The notes under the pieces are model-generated. The model saw only the letters and a list, made by a program, of their open reading frames with translations, did no database searches and had not been told where the DNA came from. Positions 52,499 through 64,000 of a stretch of DNA of 64,000 nucleotides are shown in pieces. The stretch comes from Nigrospora sphaerica (Eukaryota; Ascomycota; Sordariomycetes; Amphisphaeriales; Apiosporaceae), in assembly GCA_018287875.1 (NCBI GenBank), contig JAGVVL010000002.1:806001-870000 (forward strand), given 5' to 3'. Position numbers and translations under genes: made by a program. Each line of letters opens with the position of its first letter. Positions within the stretch are counted from its first letter, which is position 1.

Positions 52499-53503
52499 CG
52501 TAGGTATGTAGTGTGGGGCAATAGTGAGGAGAATAGGCAGCTGGGTGGACGGTTTGGGTAAATAGTCGTAGTATTTTTGCAACGCTGGGGCGCTTTAGGG
52601 GGGGCGCCTCGTTCGGTGTTGTTTTCGGCGTGCGGTATACAACTTCTATGTACGGCTACCCCTATCCACATTACGTTTGGGGGAAAAAGGCGAGGCACTG
52701 GGGAATTCTACTTCCCCCGAACGCGTCGGAAGCCTCTTATAAGGCGCGGATACCGCGCCTGGCCGGCCATTCTCTTTTTTCTAACTGGTGGTGCGACGAC
52801 GCCGGGGTACGAGGCCCTCCCCCCCCCATGATGGACAGTTCTCACTTCGAGCCTATATATTCTACGACGGCCTGGAACGCCCGTCGTGACGGCTCTCCTC
52901 CCCCAAATTGCTTGGTTTTCTTTCCCCCCCAAGAGACGGGCCACTGCATGGTGACGAAATACTCACTTTCCCCGCGGCACCGGGGGCCGTTACCCGAGGA
53001 AAGGCGAGCGGGACGGGCCGGGACGGGCCAAAACTCACGAGGCAATCGAGCCGGGGCTTCATTTGCGTCGAGACCACTCACTGCTCGTTACCGGGATTTC
53101 CCTTTTGCTACTTGGTCTTGGTTGTGTGGTCAGTGAGTGGCCAGCCGGGCGGGAGGGCACGGTTCTCGTTTTGCGGATTCCATCATACCCTATGCTTTCA
53201 TCGACATGCTATCCAATGGAACGTTGTTTACTGTTGAAAGAAGAATCAGATACCACTCACTCCCCGTGCTTTGCGACGGCTGGATGGATGACGCACTGGG
53301 CGCGACTTTTATAGATCGGTGGTCCCGTCTATGTCTAGCGGAGGTGAAAACCAAGAAGACTTGATACCCAAAATCGGGGTCCGAGGTAAAAAGAAATACG
53401 CTTCAACACGTCCAACGCTGCGCCGTACGTTCCCGAGCAAGCAGCATCCCATCCAGACCAGGTCTGTGGAACCCATCCGCCAATCCCTTATTGGACGGTG
53501 TGT
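52499..53503. other. Spacer between convergent genes
   Basis: This is the 3' side of both the Zn2Cys6 gene and the GH76 gene. No open frame with recognisable features occurs. One overlapping frame of 168 codons (52630-53136) has no motif. Confidence 0.4.
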
Positions 53504-55097
53504 TTAGAGCAGGTTCCAAGCAGCCAGGGTCAGCCCGCCAAGCACGACGGCGAGGGCGTGGCTACCCGTTGCGGCGCCCGCGCTCGGCTTCTTCCCGTCG
53601 TCGGCGTCGTTGGGGTTGGGGCGGGCGCTGAGGTCGACGGGGGGGGCGGGGGCCATGATGCTGGTGAGGGCGCTGAGGGCGTTCATCTGGGCGGCGGCGC
53701 TGGGCTGGTCGTCGAAGTTGGCGGCGGTCCAGCCGAAACCGCAGCGGCGGCCGCCCTCGCCGCCGCTGCACGAGGCGGCGGCGGCGCGCGCCGTGGCCTT
53801 GAGCTTGGGGTCGATGCGCTCCGCCGTGTACGGCGCGTACTGGGCGGCCGTGGCCAGGCCCCGCAGCAGCACGCCGCGGAACAGCTTCATGTCCGTGTTG
53901 CAGGTCTTCTCGGCCTCGCACGCCGGCTCGACCACGATGTCGTTGAAGAAGAAGACCTCGAGCGTGCGCGACAGCAGCCCGTCGAGGCGCTGCTTCCACT
54001 CGTCGGAGCTGCCGGTCTGATGACGGTGTCAGTGGTGGTGGGACATTGGGGGTGCTCGAGTCCCGGCTTCCTGGGACACCGCCAAGGGGTCAGGGGGGAC
54101 ATGGTCAGATACGCACGTGGTTGTACATGAACGCAGCGCCCTGGATTATCAGGCCGGCCGCCATGGTGGGCTGCACCTTGTTGACATCCTTGCAGTCGGG
54201 CACATGGGCGCCGTCAAGGACATTGAACTTGTCGTCGATCAGGCCGATGGACGAAATCGCGTCGTACGTCTTGGCAGCCTGTTCGCCAGCCGTCTTGTTC
54301 TTGGTGACGTAGGCCAGCTCGGCGCCCATGGCGAAGTGGGCGGCGTTAGCCTGTGCTGTTGCCGAGTGTCAGTCAACAGCTGCCATGACCCGTAGATGCA
54401 TCCTGCGCCCTCTGAAGGTGCAAATACCAGGGACGGGGCTCGAACTTACTGGAGACCCAGTCATAGCCGTTGTTAAAGGGATAGATCTGCCAGCGCAAGG
54501 CGTTTTCGCAGGAGCCATTGGCGATCAGGCGCGCCGACTGCTCGTTGAAGACGTTCTTGGCGGCCTCGACCCAGTCGACCGTGGTCCCATTGTTGCCCTC
54601 GGGCTTGGGCTCTTCAAGGCCAATACTAGCAGCAGAGAGCGAGGCGAGGCCCCAAACGGCCTGGTCATCGTTGCCCGTGGACGACGTCCAGTTTGCGACC
54701 ATGAAATCGCTGGCGTTGCCCATCTGCCACTGCAGGCCCGAACGGATGAGGTCGTCAAACTGATGGTCACCGGAGCGGTGGCTGTACTCCAGTAGCGTGT
54801 CCCAGAGCAGGCCGCCGGTCCACCAGTAGTAGTCGCCATTAGGGGGCGGGCCGGGCAGGAGTCCGGGAACTTGGCCCGGCTCGTTGCCCTTGTAGAAGGT
54901 CATCAGGTCTTTGGCGACAACGGCGGCGGCAGCTTTGATCGAGGCTGTGAGGGTTTATGTCAGCCGCCGTCCCAGGGTCCATCTGCGTCATCGTGGGGCT
55001 ACTAACATTGATCGTCAAAGTTAACGTTGAGCGCCGCCTGGGCGCCCGAGGCTGCCAGCAGCGTCTGGCCGAGGACTTGTTTCATCGAAGGCGCCAT
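53504..55097 (-). CDS. GPI-anchored GH76 mannan endo-1,6-alpha-mannosidase (DFG5/DCW1 family)
   Basis: Exons on the minus strand are 55097-55007, 54944-54450, 54355-54117 and 54016-53504, giving 445 residues. Introns are 62, 94 and 100 nt with GTTAGT, GTAAGT and GTGCGT donors. DFG5/DCW1 proteins act at the cell surface, probably transferring GPI-glycan-linked proteins into the wall. Residues 1-22 form a signal peptide, with MAPS before MKQVLGQTLLAASGAQA. The family blocks are SSIKAAAAVVAKDLMTFYKG, GPPPNGDYYWWTGGLLWDTL, the catalytic Asp pair in GNDDQAVWGLASLSA, and PFNNGYDWVS. Two Cys pairs near CETAEK-like text and CSGGEGGRRCGFGW are conserved in the family. The C-terminus has a spacer rich in Pro/Asp and a hydrophobic tail (GSHALAVVLGGLTLAAWNLL), typical of GPI attachment. 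Sequons such as NHT are frequent. Confidence 0.93.
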
Positions 55098-58085
55098 CGT
55101 CACAGATGATTGGAATAAAACGATCGTTTGTGTATAGCGAGCGAGGGGTTGGGTTGGGAAGCGGGCGAAGAGTGTACTGTGTAACAGTGCGACGGTGATC
55201 CTCGAGCAAAATCGATCACCGCCGTCTCAGGAATGTGTGGAGTTCAAATAACCGGATGAAGCGGGTGACCCCACGACGGTCTGGCGAAGGCTGTGGGGAA
55301 TAGCAGAGATGCGTCGGCCAATGTTTCCGTTCATCTGGCTGCCTGTCCGTGTCTCGAAACCTGTTCGTCGAGGGCCCTCCCGCTTCTGGCCCAGTATCCG
55401 GGATGTACATCGTAAATGTCTTGTTCTGTGCAGCACGATTCCGAGCGTGGCCGCAAAAAGTCCAGGCAGCAGCATTTCTATACCGGTTCGACCCCCATTA
55501 GTAAAGACCAAAGAGGCAAGTACGGGGGCAGGTGAGATCACGGCGCATCGCCCAAGGGGCTGCCGCCCGCCCAATACGGACCCAATTATGGGGGGCCCGC
55601 TATCTTGCTGGGAGCTGAATTGCTGAGTAGCGCCAGGACCATTGCGCCTCACTCGGGTCCCCCTTGGCTAATTGCCCACGTAGCCGGCCCCTGACTGGAG
55701 GCCACGATCCAATCGGCTTCCCCCGTGAGCGCTGTAAGGGGACCCGAAACTGCGGTAAGCGACGCGGCGAGACGCTACCCTACACAGCGGCGAGCCAGCA
55801 CGACAGCGTTAACGCCAGCAGCATGACACTGGAAGAACAGGGCAGTAGGCCTTCTCTGACGGCTCCCTTCCGCCCATAAGGCGGTAGGTAGGTAGACAGG
55901 CTGACGTGCGCGGATCACTCGGAGCCGGTATACACGCGCGATCCCATGTCCGGGCCGTTTGGTGTCTTCTTAACCATGGGCACTAGCATTGCCGAGTGCC
56001 GCGCCTAAGGCCCGTTTTTTGGCACGAAGGAATACGCGGAAAACGCAGCTTGATGCTGCAATGCGAGGGATACGAGTGCCAAGAAACATACCGCAGCGTC
56101 ATCGAAAGCACCATCCAGCCGGTGAACGCCACAAAATAGAGCAACACGGGAGGGGGGTCGGACCAACCCCCAGCACGCGGGTACGGGTAGGTTGCTTACT
56201 CACGTCTCGCCGTAACCACCATGGCCTTCCTCGAGCATCGTACGACCCGGCGCTCGGCTCTCCAGGTCCACAGCCCAAGCCGCGTCCCCGTATCTTGTTT
56301 TGGCACCGATGCGAAGCGGCTCATCGTCTCAAGAAGCTGCATGGGGAAAACGGGGACTCGAAGGTTCGGGTTGCGATGGATGGTTCTCGCCAACCAAGTG
56401 GGGCGCTCGCCTCCATGGGCGTTCAATCCCGCGGATAAAACACCCGCGCTGTCTTATACAGACTGACAGCCAGTGCCTTCGCTAGCCGTGTCCTGCGTCC
56501 TTGTTGCGGGAGGCTGTTACGGTCGAATTGGCGTCTTGCCAGCTCGAAAGGCAGCCTGCACCGGTTTCTTTCTTTCTTTCTTTTTTATTTCTTTTTTCCT
56601 TCTCTTTTTTTCGTTTCGGACAGCTCGAGGGCACAGCAGCTCATCGCTCGGGTCGGGCGAAATGGACGATGGAAGCCTAGGTACACCCTACTTTCCGTTG
56701 TGTTGCGGAAGGAAACCTTAAGCATGACTCCAGACTGCGGTAGATGTTGGCAGGGTACTTATTTACGTTACCTCGAGTGCTACCGAATAAGACGCAGGTA
56801 CGAAAGGCTTTTACACCTGGAGCCTCGCATTAGCAAGCCGAGGTGCAACCTATCAATGTTAAGAACTCGGAGGATTTCAGAACAAAAGGGGCTACGCGGA
56901 TGTCGGCAACCGGTCAAAGACGTAGTTCCTTTGCTCGTGCAACTGCACCTGCCCCCCGTTTGATGCACCGGGCGAGCACTAGATCACCGGCCTGCTTCTT
57001 ATGCTCTTGCCTGCCTGCCCTGCTACATATGTAGGAGGGGAAGTTCGAGTATGGAATGGAGGTAAATCCCTCTTAAAGATGTACCTAACCTCATGCAGCC
57101 ACCCTACGCTGTGCCTGCCCAATCTGTAAGGGCACCGTTCTGTGGGTTTAAAGTCCACGGCATCGCCCTTCCACGTCCTTCCCGTCTGCTTCCAGAGCAT
57201 AAATCGCCACTCCAAGAACAACTGCGACGACTGAGCCTCCATCTAGGCGCCCTTTTCTGCATCTCAACCCCGTCCACGTCCAGTTCGACCTGAAAAGACT
57301 CCTGCAATTCTGAGACGGAGCTGGCGGCCCCTGCTGTTCATGGCCACGGGCGGTCTGCCCAGTCGTTGCGCATTACAATAGCCTGCCAGGGAGGCCTGGG
57401 CGGAGCCGAGACCCATGCCATGCCATGTTGAATCCTTTTCCCTGGATCCGACCGTCCTGCTTTTTGGCGTCGATGTTCTAGTCGTATTACTAAGACAAGA
57501 TCGTCGTGGTTCGGGGGTGAACAATAGGGCTGTGGCTCCATCGCTGCTAAATTTAGGCAGGCTCCCCCACCCCTCAGCATCCATATGGGATTCCCAGGGG
57601 AACGTTGGGCTATCCTTTCGCCCCCACGTGTTGGTGGATTATCTTTGGCTGCTGCGGATATGGAATGTTCCGCTGGTCAATGTCCTTGGGTAAGCATCCA
57701 AGACGCCAATGCCTCCGCGAGGTTCTAGACAGGCACCAGGGACCCCCTGCCTTGCCCTGCCATGCGCCGAACCGCGCCCTTGGACATGCCCATTTCCTTC
57801 ACCCGATGGCAGGGCGATGGAGATTCCGCGAAGTAGTCCGCCGAATGCCCGGCTTCGCCAAGTGGGACGAATTGACTGCTAACTCCGCATTGCAATGCTA
57901 GCCAGTGTAGCTGGTGGCTGGTACTTAAACCACCGCCAGGAAGTGCGGCGTCGACAAAAATGGCCACTGCTCGAAAATCTGCTCCCGTCGCTCACGATGT
58001 CAAATCAAACTGCGTCTGTGCCTCGAGCTGTTGGCAAGAACAATAAACCAAACTCCTACTCACAACAGGTCCCCATTCAACCATC
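55098..58085. other. Long spacer between divergent genes
   Basis: Three kilobases hold the promoters of the GH76 gene (minus) and the Clr5 gene (plus). A T-rich tract lies at about 56565-56610. No open frame with motifs, no repeat longer than a few units and no RNA gene were recognised. Confidence 0.4.
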
Positions 58086-59661
58086 ATGACGACTCAAACG
58101 GCCCAGTGGGCGACGCCCGATGACTTGGAAGCTCACCGGAGCCTCATCACCCAGCTGTATCTGGTACAAAACCAGCCCCTGAAACAGGTCGTTGAGATCA
58201 TGCGCGACCGGTACGGCATTAACGCAACGTGAGTTTTGCATCTTGTTCGAGCGCGCCAGAAGTTCAAGAAAGCTGAGAATGCCTAGACAAAAAATGTACA
58301 AAGCCAGGTTTGAGAAATGGCAACTTCGCAAGAATCTAACGGTGAACACCGTGTCTCAGATAATCGACTCAGGGGGCGACACGAAGGCAAATGGCACCGT
58401 CGAGCATCCTGTGCTGAGGGGACGGAGGGTCGACCGAAGGAAGCTACGACGATACATCCAGCGTCTGCCGATGGAAAAGAGACAGAGCCTTTTGAGCGAA
58501 AGTGAGCAGCGCCTGGGCTATCCGATACGTGCCGAGCTGGCCTTATTGCGCCCACAGCTGCCCATGACATCGCGCCGTCACCCACCGTCCAGCAGCCCGC
58601 CCATCTCGATGCTCTTCTCGCCGGCGACGCCCGATGATCTGCGCCTCTCGGAAGAGTTCCTCCACCACTTACGAGTCTATGTATCGGGCGCGCTCGACCA
58701 GGGGCGCTGGGCGGTCCAGGACAAGAGCGGGTGGCTTGTGGCCGATCGCAAGGATGTGATCGCCTGGTATGACATGGGCGACTGCGCGCTGGGGCTGTTC
58801 AGCCGGGGCCAAACGCGACATGCCTTCCGTTTTCTCGACCGGTGCGTCGAGCTTTTCCGCGGGCTTCTTGACACGCAGGGTCCCTGGCTTGGGCTGTATG
58901 TCTACTTCGCGGCGCTGGCGTTGGCGGCGCCGCACCCCGACCTCGCACGCAACTTTGTCCGCTACACGTACGAGCTCGCCCGCACCTGCCACGGCGAGGC
59001 GCACCCGTTGCCACAACTACTTCGTGGTATGTGGCACTTGCAGCCATGGGCCAGCATTGGCGCCACGTCGGCCAACCTTCTTGAAGCCTATGTGACCGTT
59101 TTCGACCGTCGACTCGGCGCCGCCAGTCTCTTTGCCACCGTCATGCGATCGTACATCGTGTACGCAATGTCCCTGCATGGCATGCTGGGTGTCGCTTCGG
59201 CTCAGGCTGAGCTGCATGCCCTGACGGCCCGGCTCGAGCCGTGCGCCGACATCGTCGGCAACGAGATTCTGCGCATCCGCCTGAACCAAGCTGTACTGGA
59301 CGCGCGTCGAGGGTGCGGTCGCGATGTCATGGGCCTGCTCAACGCTGTGTTGAACCATCAGCAGCCGCACCCCTTTGCGGGCCGGTACCCAGACATTGTC
59401 TCCTCGTACCAGCACGTTCTCTACGCGGTGCGCGCACACGTGGGCGCCGCCACGCCACAGCTAGTCGAGGCCGCCCGGCACCGCGTCGCTTTCTGTCGCG
59501 CCCACCTCGGCTGGGGCCACGTTCGGACGGTGCAGGCGCTCGCGGACCTTGAGGGCGTCCTGCGTCAGGGTGGCCAGACGGGTGAGGCGGACAGGGCCCA
59601 GGCTGACCTCGATACCGCCATGGATGCTGTGTGCGGGCCTATCAGGAAGTTGGGCCTGTAG
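58086..59661 (+). CDS. Clr5-domain protein
   Basis: Exons are 58086-58228 and 58287-59661, giving 505 residues. The 58-nt intron has a GTGAGT donor and a CTAG acceptor and splits the domain in the usual place. Residues 8-70 match the fungal Clr5 domain (PF14420): WATPDDLEAHRSLITQLYLV, QPLKQVVEIMRDRYGINAT and QKMYKARFEKWQLRKN. This small helical, probably DNA-binding domain is named for a fission yeast silencing factor. The rest (about 190-490) is alpha-helical with repeated Ala/Leu-rich blocks such as YFAALALAAPHPDLARNF and EAARHRVAFCRAHLGWGH, suggesting TPR-like repeats; no catalytic motif is present. It may be nuclear. Targets are unknown. No close neighbour suggests a pathway. Confidence 0.88.
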
Positions 59662-60325
59662 GTGGACTACATTGTCAGGTCCCAAATCACTCGAGACCAC
59701 AGTTATGATATCCCTTTTTTGTTGTGCGCGCTGAATATCCCACCCTGGTAGTAGATGCAAGCGAAGATGATTGGTCAGGGGGTCTCTATGTATCCCTAGC
59801 AGTAAGAAGTCAACAGTCTCGTCGGTAGCCGAATAGGGCCAAGAAACAGAGGGATCTTCGCCCGACTACATTTACATGGGGTCTCTTCAACTACCTAGAA
59901 CCAGCTTATGTTAAGCAAGCCACCACCAGGTGAGAAGAGCGGACCTCGCAGGAGCTATCTCTCAAGAGAATGGACGCTCAAAATTCCCTAAAAAGGCGAC
60001 GTTAAGGAATATCCGCTGGGTCTGCATGGTCACCAAGCAGTCACTTCCGGATATACTAGTCACATTCAAAGTCTACTTCGGAAGAAACCTGATACAAGTC
60101 ACAGGAAATACTGGACGGCATGCAGCACGAAGAAAAGGGGTAGCGTGCAGGGGAACGCGGTGACTCGGAAGAGACAGGCTGTATGATTGTGCGATACGGT
60201 CATGTATGTGCGACCGGGTATTCCAGTTGTTTAAAAGCTCAACGAAAAAAAGGGCAAAACTATGTACAAAGAGGTTCTCTAGCTTGGGGTTCTCTCATCT
60301 TTTCCGTCCGGCCAACATTAGGACG
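59662..60325. other. Spacer between convergent genes
   Basis: This contains the 3' ends of the Clr5 gene and the DUF1479 gene. No open frame or repeat of note. Confidence 0.45.
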
Positions 60326-62410
60326 TCAAGATTCATCTTCCACTTTAATAGGCCGGTCCGCAACCGTGGTCGAGTCCTTGGGCTTGGGCTTGACGGCGCC
60401 GCCGCCGTTGCTGCCGCTGCTGTCTAGGCGCGGCGTGCCGGCGCGGCTGTGCATGCGGCTGGGCATCCAAAAGTCGTAGCGGTCGGGGAACAGGATGATG
60501 TTGGCGAGGCGCACGACCTCGGCCTCGGCGGCCGAGACGGGGGTGGAGGCGTCGGCGGCGGCGGCAGCGGCGGCTTGGGGGTCGGTGCTGTCGGCGCGGG
60601 CGTCCAGCGCCGCCGCTTTGCTGTCTTTTTCCGATCCTTGTTCCCGTACTCCCCGCTTGGCGGCGGCGTCGTCTTGGGGCGGCGGCGGCGGCGAGGCCGT
60701 CTTGGGGGGCGTCTTGGCGACGTTCCAGGGGGCGAGGCCCATGGCCTGGAGGCCGGCCTCGCCGCCGACGGCCTCGATGTCGCGGTGGTCGAGGCGGCCG
60801 GTGTGGGGGGCCTCGCTGCCGAGGCCGTTGCCGGTGGTGTCGAAGTCGGGGCCGGGGTGGCCGCGCTGGAAGGCCTTGCGCTGGCGGGCGAGGAAGAGGG
60901 CGTTGGTCTGGGTCAGGGGGGCGGCGGGGGTGTAGACGAGCATCGAGGTGCTCGGCGGCGCGCCCGCGCGCGGCTCCTCGAAGGCGTAGGCCTGGTCGGG
61001 GTGCCAGACGATGTAGTCGCCGGGCCGCAGCGTCGGCGGCGCCACGAGGCTGTGGGCGAGGCGCAGGTGCGGGTGCCAGAGCTCCGTCACGCGCTGCGCG
61101 TGGCCCGGCACGGCGCCGTGGATGATGGTCGACGGCTCCGCCTCGAGCGCCCAGTTGGCGGCGTCGAGGTAGGCGGCCCAGGCGGCGGCGTCGGCGGCGC
61201 CCTCGCGGCCCTCGGGCGGGCCCGTCTTGGGCGCGAAGAAGGGCCGCAGCAGGAAGTAGGCCGTGCTCAGCTTGGGCGAGGGCAGCAGCCGCACCATGCC
61301 CGGCTCGACGGTGCTGAGGGCCAGGATGCCCTGGAACATGCGGAACATGCTGCACGCGCCCGCGCCGTTGTACAGGTCCGTCGTCGCGTTGACGCGGCCC
61401 GTCGTGTCCCACGGATTGTACGACTCCCAGTCGCCCTTCCAGATGCTGTCGTAGGTGCCGGCGTGCCCGTAGCCGTCGGCCTCCCAGCGCTCGAGGCTGC
61501 CGTTGTCGACTTGCGCGATCAGGCGCGAGGCGGCGGCGGCCGGCAGGGCCTCCTCGGGGGCGGGGACGGCGGGGCCCGTCTCGCCCAGGCTGCCGCTCGT
61601 CGTCTTGGTGTCTATGCGGATGCGGTCGGCGTAGCTGATGGGAAAGCGCGTGGCCAGGCGGTCGTCGTCGCTCGTGTCCCACAGCGACATGACGAACTTC
61701 TGGACCTGCAGCACGTTGGGGTGGGCGCGCGCGCGCGTCTGGCACGGCGACCAGAAGAGGTCGAAACAGGTCGGGTCCTGGGCGGCGGGCGGCTTGAGCT
61801 CGTGCTTGACCTCGAGGTAGCGCTTCGTCTCGTCGACCCAGGCCTGGGCGTCGGCCTCGGGCACGACGCCGCGCACGACGCCGATGCCGTAGCGGCGCAC
61901 GCTCTGGCTGAAGGGCGCGACCCGGTCGGGGCGGCCCACGTCGCCAAAGTCAATCGAGGGGATCAGGTCGGTGCCGCGGCTCTCGATGTGGGCGATCTCG
62001 TCGCGCAGGGCGGCCAGCAGGCGCGCCCACGAAGCCTCGAGGGCGGGCTCGTGACCGGCGACGAGGCGGCGCTTCAATTGGCCGAAGCGCGAGGGCAGCG
62101 GCACGGGCTGCTCGCCGTAGAAGGACAGCACGGGGGGCTCCATGGTTTTCTCAAAAGCCGTCTGGCGCAGTTTCGGTTTCCGGCCCTCCTTGTGGTCGCC
62201 GTTGCGCAGGCGCTTGTTTCCGGTGGAAAAGGTGGTGGAAAAGTCCGAGGGATGGGGGATCTCGACCGAGGCAATGGTGGTGGCCGACTTGGCGGCCAGC
62301 AACGGCAGGGCGTGCGACAGGTTCACGTTGGGCATGGCGGCGGCCGTCGTGCGTGCGGGGAGGAGCAGGCTCGCGGCGCTGCGCGGTGGCACAACATCGG
62401 CGATAGACAT
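60326..62410 (-). CDS. DUF1479 family protein (2-oxoglutarate/iron oxygenase-like)
   Basis: A single exon of 694 residues on the minus strand. The start chosen is MSIADVVPPRS at 62410; the frame stays open 450 nt further upstream, so the N-terminus is uncertain. Residues about 90-510 match DUF1479 (PF07350): ALRDEIAHIESRGTDLIPS, IDFGDV, RRYGIGVVRGVVPEADAQAW, TKRYLEVKH, FDLFWSPCQ, NPWDTTGRVNATTDLYNGAG, IIHGAVPGHAQRVTELWHPH and LRPGDYIVWHPDQAYAFE. From knowledge of related folds the family is thought to be an iron- and 2-oxoglutarate-dependent oxygenase; this is not proved here. The C-terminal 160 residues are Ala/Pro/Ser-rich and probably disordered. The plus strand over this gene is open for 733 codons, an artefact of high GC at third positions. 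Confidence 0.85.
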   Translation of the reverse strand: MSIADVVPPRSAASLLLPARTTAAAMPNVNLSHALPLLAAKSATTIASVEIPHPSDFSTTFSTGNKRLRNGDHKEGRKPKLRQTAFEKTMEPPVLSFYGEQPVPLPSRFGQLKRRLVAGHEPALEASWARLLAALRDEIAHIESRGTDLIPSIDFGDVGRPDRVAPFSQSVRRYGIGVVRGVVPEADAQAWVDETKRYLEVKHELKPPAAQDPTCFDLFWSPCQTRARAHPNVLQVQKFVMSLWDTSDDDRLATRFPISYADRIRIDTKTTSGSLGETGPAVPAPEEALPAAAASRLIAQVDNGSLERWEADGYGHAGTYDSIWKGDWESYNPWDTTGRVNATTDLYNGAGACSMFRMFQGILALSTVEPGMVRLLPSPKLSTAYFLLRPFFAPKTGPPEGREGAADAAAWAAYLDAANWALEAEPSTIIHGAVPGHAQRVTELWHPHLRLAHSLVAPPTLRPGDYIVWHPDQAYAFEEPRAGAPPSTSMLVYTPAAPLTQTNALFLARQRKAFQRGHPGPDFDTTGNGLGSEAPHTGRLDHRDIEAVGGEAGLQAMGLAPWNVAKTPPKTASPPPPPQDDAAAKRGVREQGSEKDSKAAALDARADSTDPQAAAAAAADASTPVSAAEAEVVRLANIILFPDRYDFWMPSRMHSRAGTPRLDSSGSNGGGAVKPKPKDSTTVADRPIKVEDES

Positions 62411-64000
62411 CGCGGAGGCACTTCCTGGGGGGGCCCGTTTACACTGCGTGTGCTTTGCTTGTCGTCTGCTGACCCTTGGCCCGTCCCAGTGAGCGCTGGC
62501 TCGGCCATTCACATTCCGACTCTCGACCTTTCCCTCCCCTCCCATGCCATGCGCGCCGCGGGGCTGGCAGGGTCTAAATACGGCAATGAGGCCCTCCCGA
62601 AGGGGGTCGGCCTTCGACGCTGCTGCTGTTTCCAGGGGCCCGGGCCATGAGCGGGCGGCGTGGATATGCGCCAGGTCAGCGCCGCGGACTCCCGGCCCGA
62701 CATCCATGCGCATCACAGCGCTGGCCTGGGGGAGGGGGGAGGGGCCAAGAAATCCCCACAGTCCCGGAAGGGAGCTCCAACGGGCCTGGGACCGGTTGTG
62801 TGTCTCCAGACGACTCGGACACGTCTCATTGGCCGGGCCTCGCTGCTTTGCGGGACTCATTTTGGCCCGGCGCGAGTTCTACTTGCTCACGGGAGAACAG
62901 GCTAATTCTTGCGCACCGCATGCATAGATTGCTTTGTGTCTCGCGACCCGGCCCCCAACACGCCCGCCCACGCTCGCCTTCCCGTCGGTTTTGCCCGCGC
63001 CGTCGACCGACACCCGGAATATTGCGTGCGTGCGCGTGCCCGCCCGCCCGTTTGTGGTTGCCCTTCCTGTCCGGCCGTTGCAACGCTGGGTCGGCCGGGC
63101 GCGCGCCATTGGTCGGAAATTTAGCGATGAAATGTTCCGCTTCCCGCTGGGAGCCCGTCTCGCGGCTCCAGTTGCTCGATCCGGCGCACACGGCAGAGGG
63201 AGCCTGGCACTCCGAGACAGGCTGTAGACGAGGTCGAGGGGGTCAGCTGCTCAGCTACCCACCCTTGCCCGCTAATGTGCTGGGGGCCAGGCCATGGTCG
63301 CTTGGCGACGTGGGTGTTTCTCCGTAGAATATCCAGCGCCGTGCCAGAGGCTCGGATCTGCATGGAGCCAAGCACGAGATATCGCCGACGCCGCCCGCTG
63401 CGCGACAGGTCATTGGGGCGCGCGGCGGGTGTGGCAGCCCAGAGGCGGTACAGCGTAACGTAGCGTACGCGCAAAGGGACGGGGAGATGGGGATGGATGA
63501 TGATGGATGGGCAGTGGAGACCCGATCGAGGGAATCCATCATGGGATTTGGTGGCGTGCGAACTGGACGAGCCAGTGAAGTTGCCCTTCTCGGCGACGTA
63601 TGACGAGGGGCGGGCAGAGAGCTGCGGCGCGCGGGCGGCGTCCCGACCGGCGGAACCACGGCTAACAACCCCTTCCTCCCCCTCGTCTATCGTGGAAGCC
63701 AGGCCCGTGATGGAGAGAAGCGAGGCCGGAATTTTCCACGCTGATCAGGGCTGCAAAGTTGCAAAGATCTAGACCCATGGCGGCCCATCCCAGGCGAAGA
63801 GAAGCGAGGAGAGGCGACAGTTCCGAGATGCCGAAAACTGTGCCCAGCCAAGCTTAGCTCAAACCCAAGGGCAGCCCCACCTACAACAGAAAAGCTCCCT
63901 AGGGCTGCTTCAGGTAGGTAAGACATGTACCTACATGACCTACAGCTTACAGCTGCCTTATCGCGCGTCGCCGCCATTAACGGCTCTGGGCTCGGCATCC
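62411..64000. other. Upstream region of the DUF1479 gene and window end
   Basis: The first few hundred bases are the leader and promoter side of the DUF1479 gene. The rest contains GC-rich overlapping frames without motifs, two of them over 120 codons. No gene is supported. A gene starting beyond the window cannot be excluded. Confidence 0.4.

Noticed and set aside
60449..62650. 733-codon open frame on the plus strand
   Set aside because: It lies exactly opposite the DUF1479 gene, is Gly/Ala/Arg/Val-rich and has no motif. GC-rich third positions of the real gene keep the antisense frame open.

Overview
This window looks like a chromosomal segment of a filamentous ascomycete (Pezizomycotina, probably a Sordariomycete). 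The evidence is many short spliceosomal introns (about 50-160 nt, GTAAGT/GTACGT donors, CTAAC-like branch points), GC-rich coding exons in AT-richer spacers, and fungal-only families: a HET-domain protein, two Zn2Cys6 regulators, a Clr5-domain protein, a DFG5/DCW1-type GH76 enzyme and DUF1479. Gene density is low, with long spacers, one young retrotransposon and several decayed genes. No rRNA, CRISPR array or bacterial-type operon was seen.

Layout. 0-3.6 kb: a decayed epimerase-like relic and an intact two-exon gene for an 89-residue hydrophilic protein (1780-2113, minus). 3.6-10.9 kb: a complete Ty1/copia LTR retrotransposon on the minus strand. It has identical 187-bp LTRs, a 5-bp target duplication, a half-tRNA(iMet) primer site, gag-pol broken by four -1 shifts and one stop, and an intact intron-containing gene on the opposite strand between pol and the 3' LTR. 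11.4-13.5 kb: a HET-domain protein with N-terminal membrane helices. 15.4-16.7 kb: the mitochondrial phosphate carrier. 17.9-22.7 kb: an AT-richer stretch with a probable pectate-lyase relic, a secreted cysteine-rich protein with a duplicated Cys motif, and a CE3/GDSL-esterase pseudogene. 24.3-31 kb: a GMC oxidoreductase and an arylsulfatase. 33.9-36.1 kb: an eight-exon MFS sugar permease of the fucose/galactose type. 37.9-39.4 kb: a single-pass membrane protein with a Cys-rich ectodomain. 43.6-52.5 kb: two Zn2Cys6 regulators. 53.5-55.1 kb: a GPI-anchored GH76 mannanase/transglycosidase. 58.1-59.7 kb: a Clr5 protein. 60.3-62.4 kb: a DUF1479 protein.

The host genes do not form an obvious biosynthetic cluster. 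They cover core metabolism (phosphate import into mitochondria), wall biogenesis (GH76), nutrient scavenging (arylsulfatase, sugar permease, GMC oxidase), regulation and non-self recognition. Two plant-polymer enzyme families (CE3-like, PL1-like) appear only as relics. The most unusual object is the copia element. Its antisense gene keeps three introns, as expected for cargo whose introns lie opposite to the element's RNA, and it encodes a basic, Cys-clustered, acidic-tailed protein that I cannot assign to a known function. All gene models were built by eye from splice signals and family knowledge; no database search was run.
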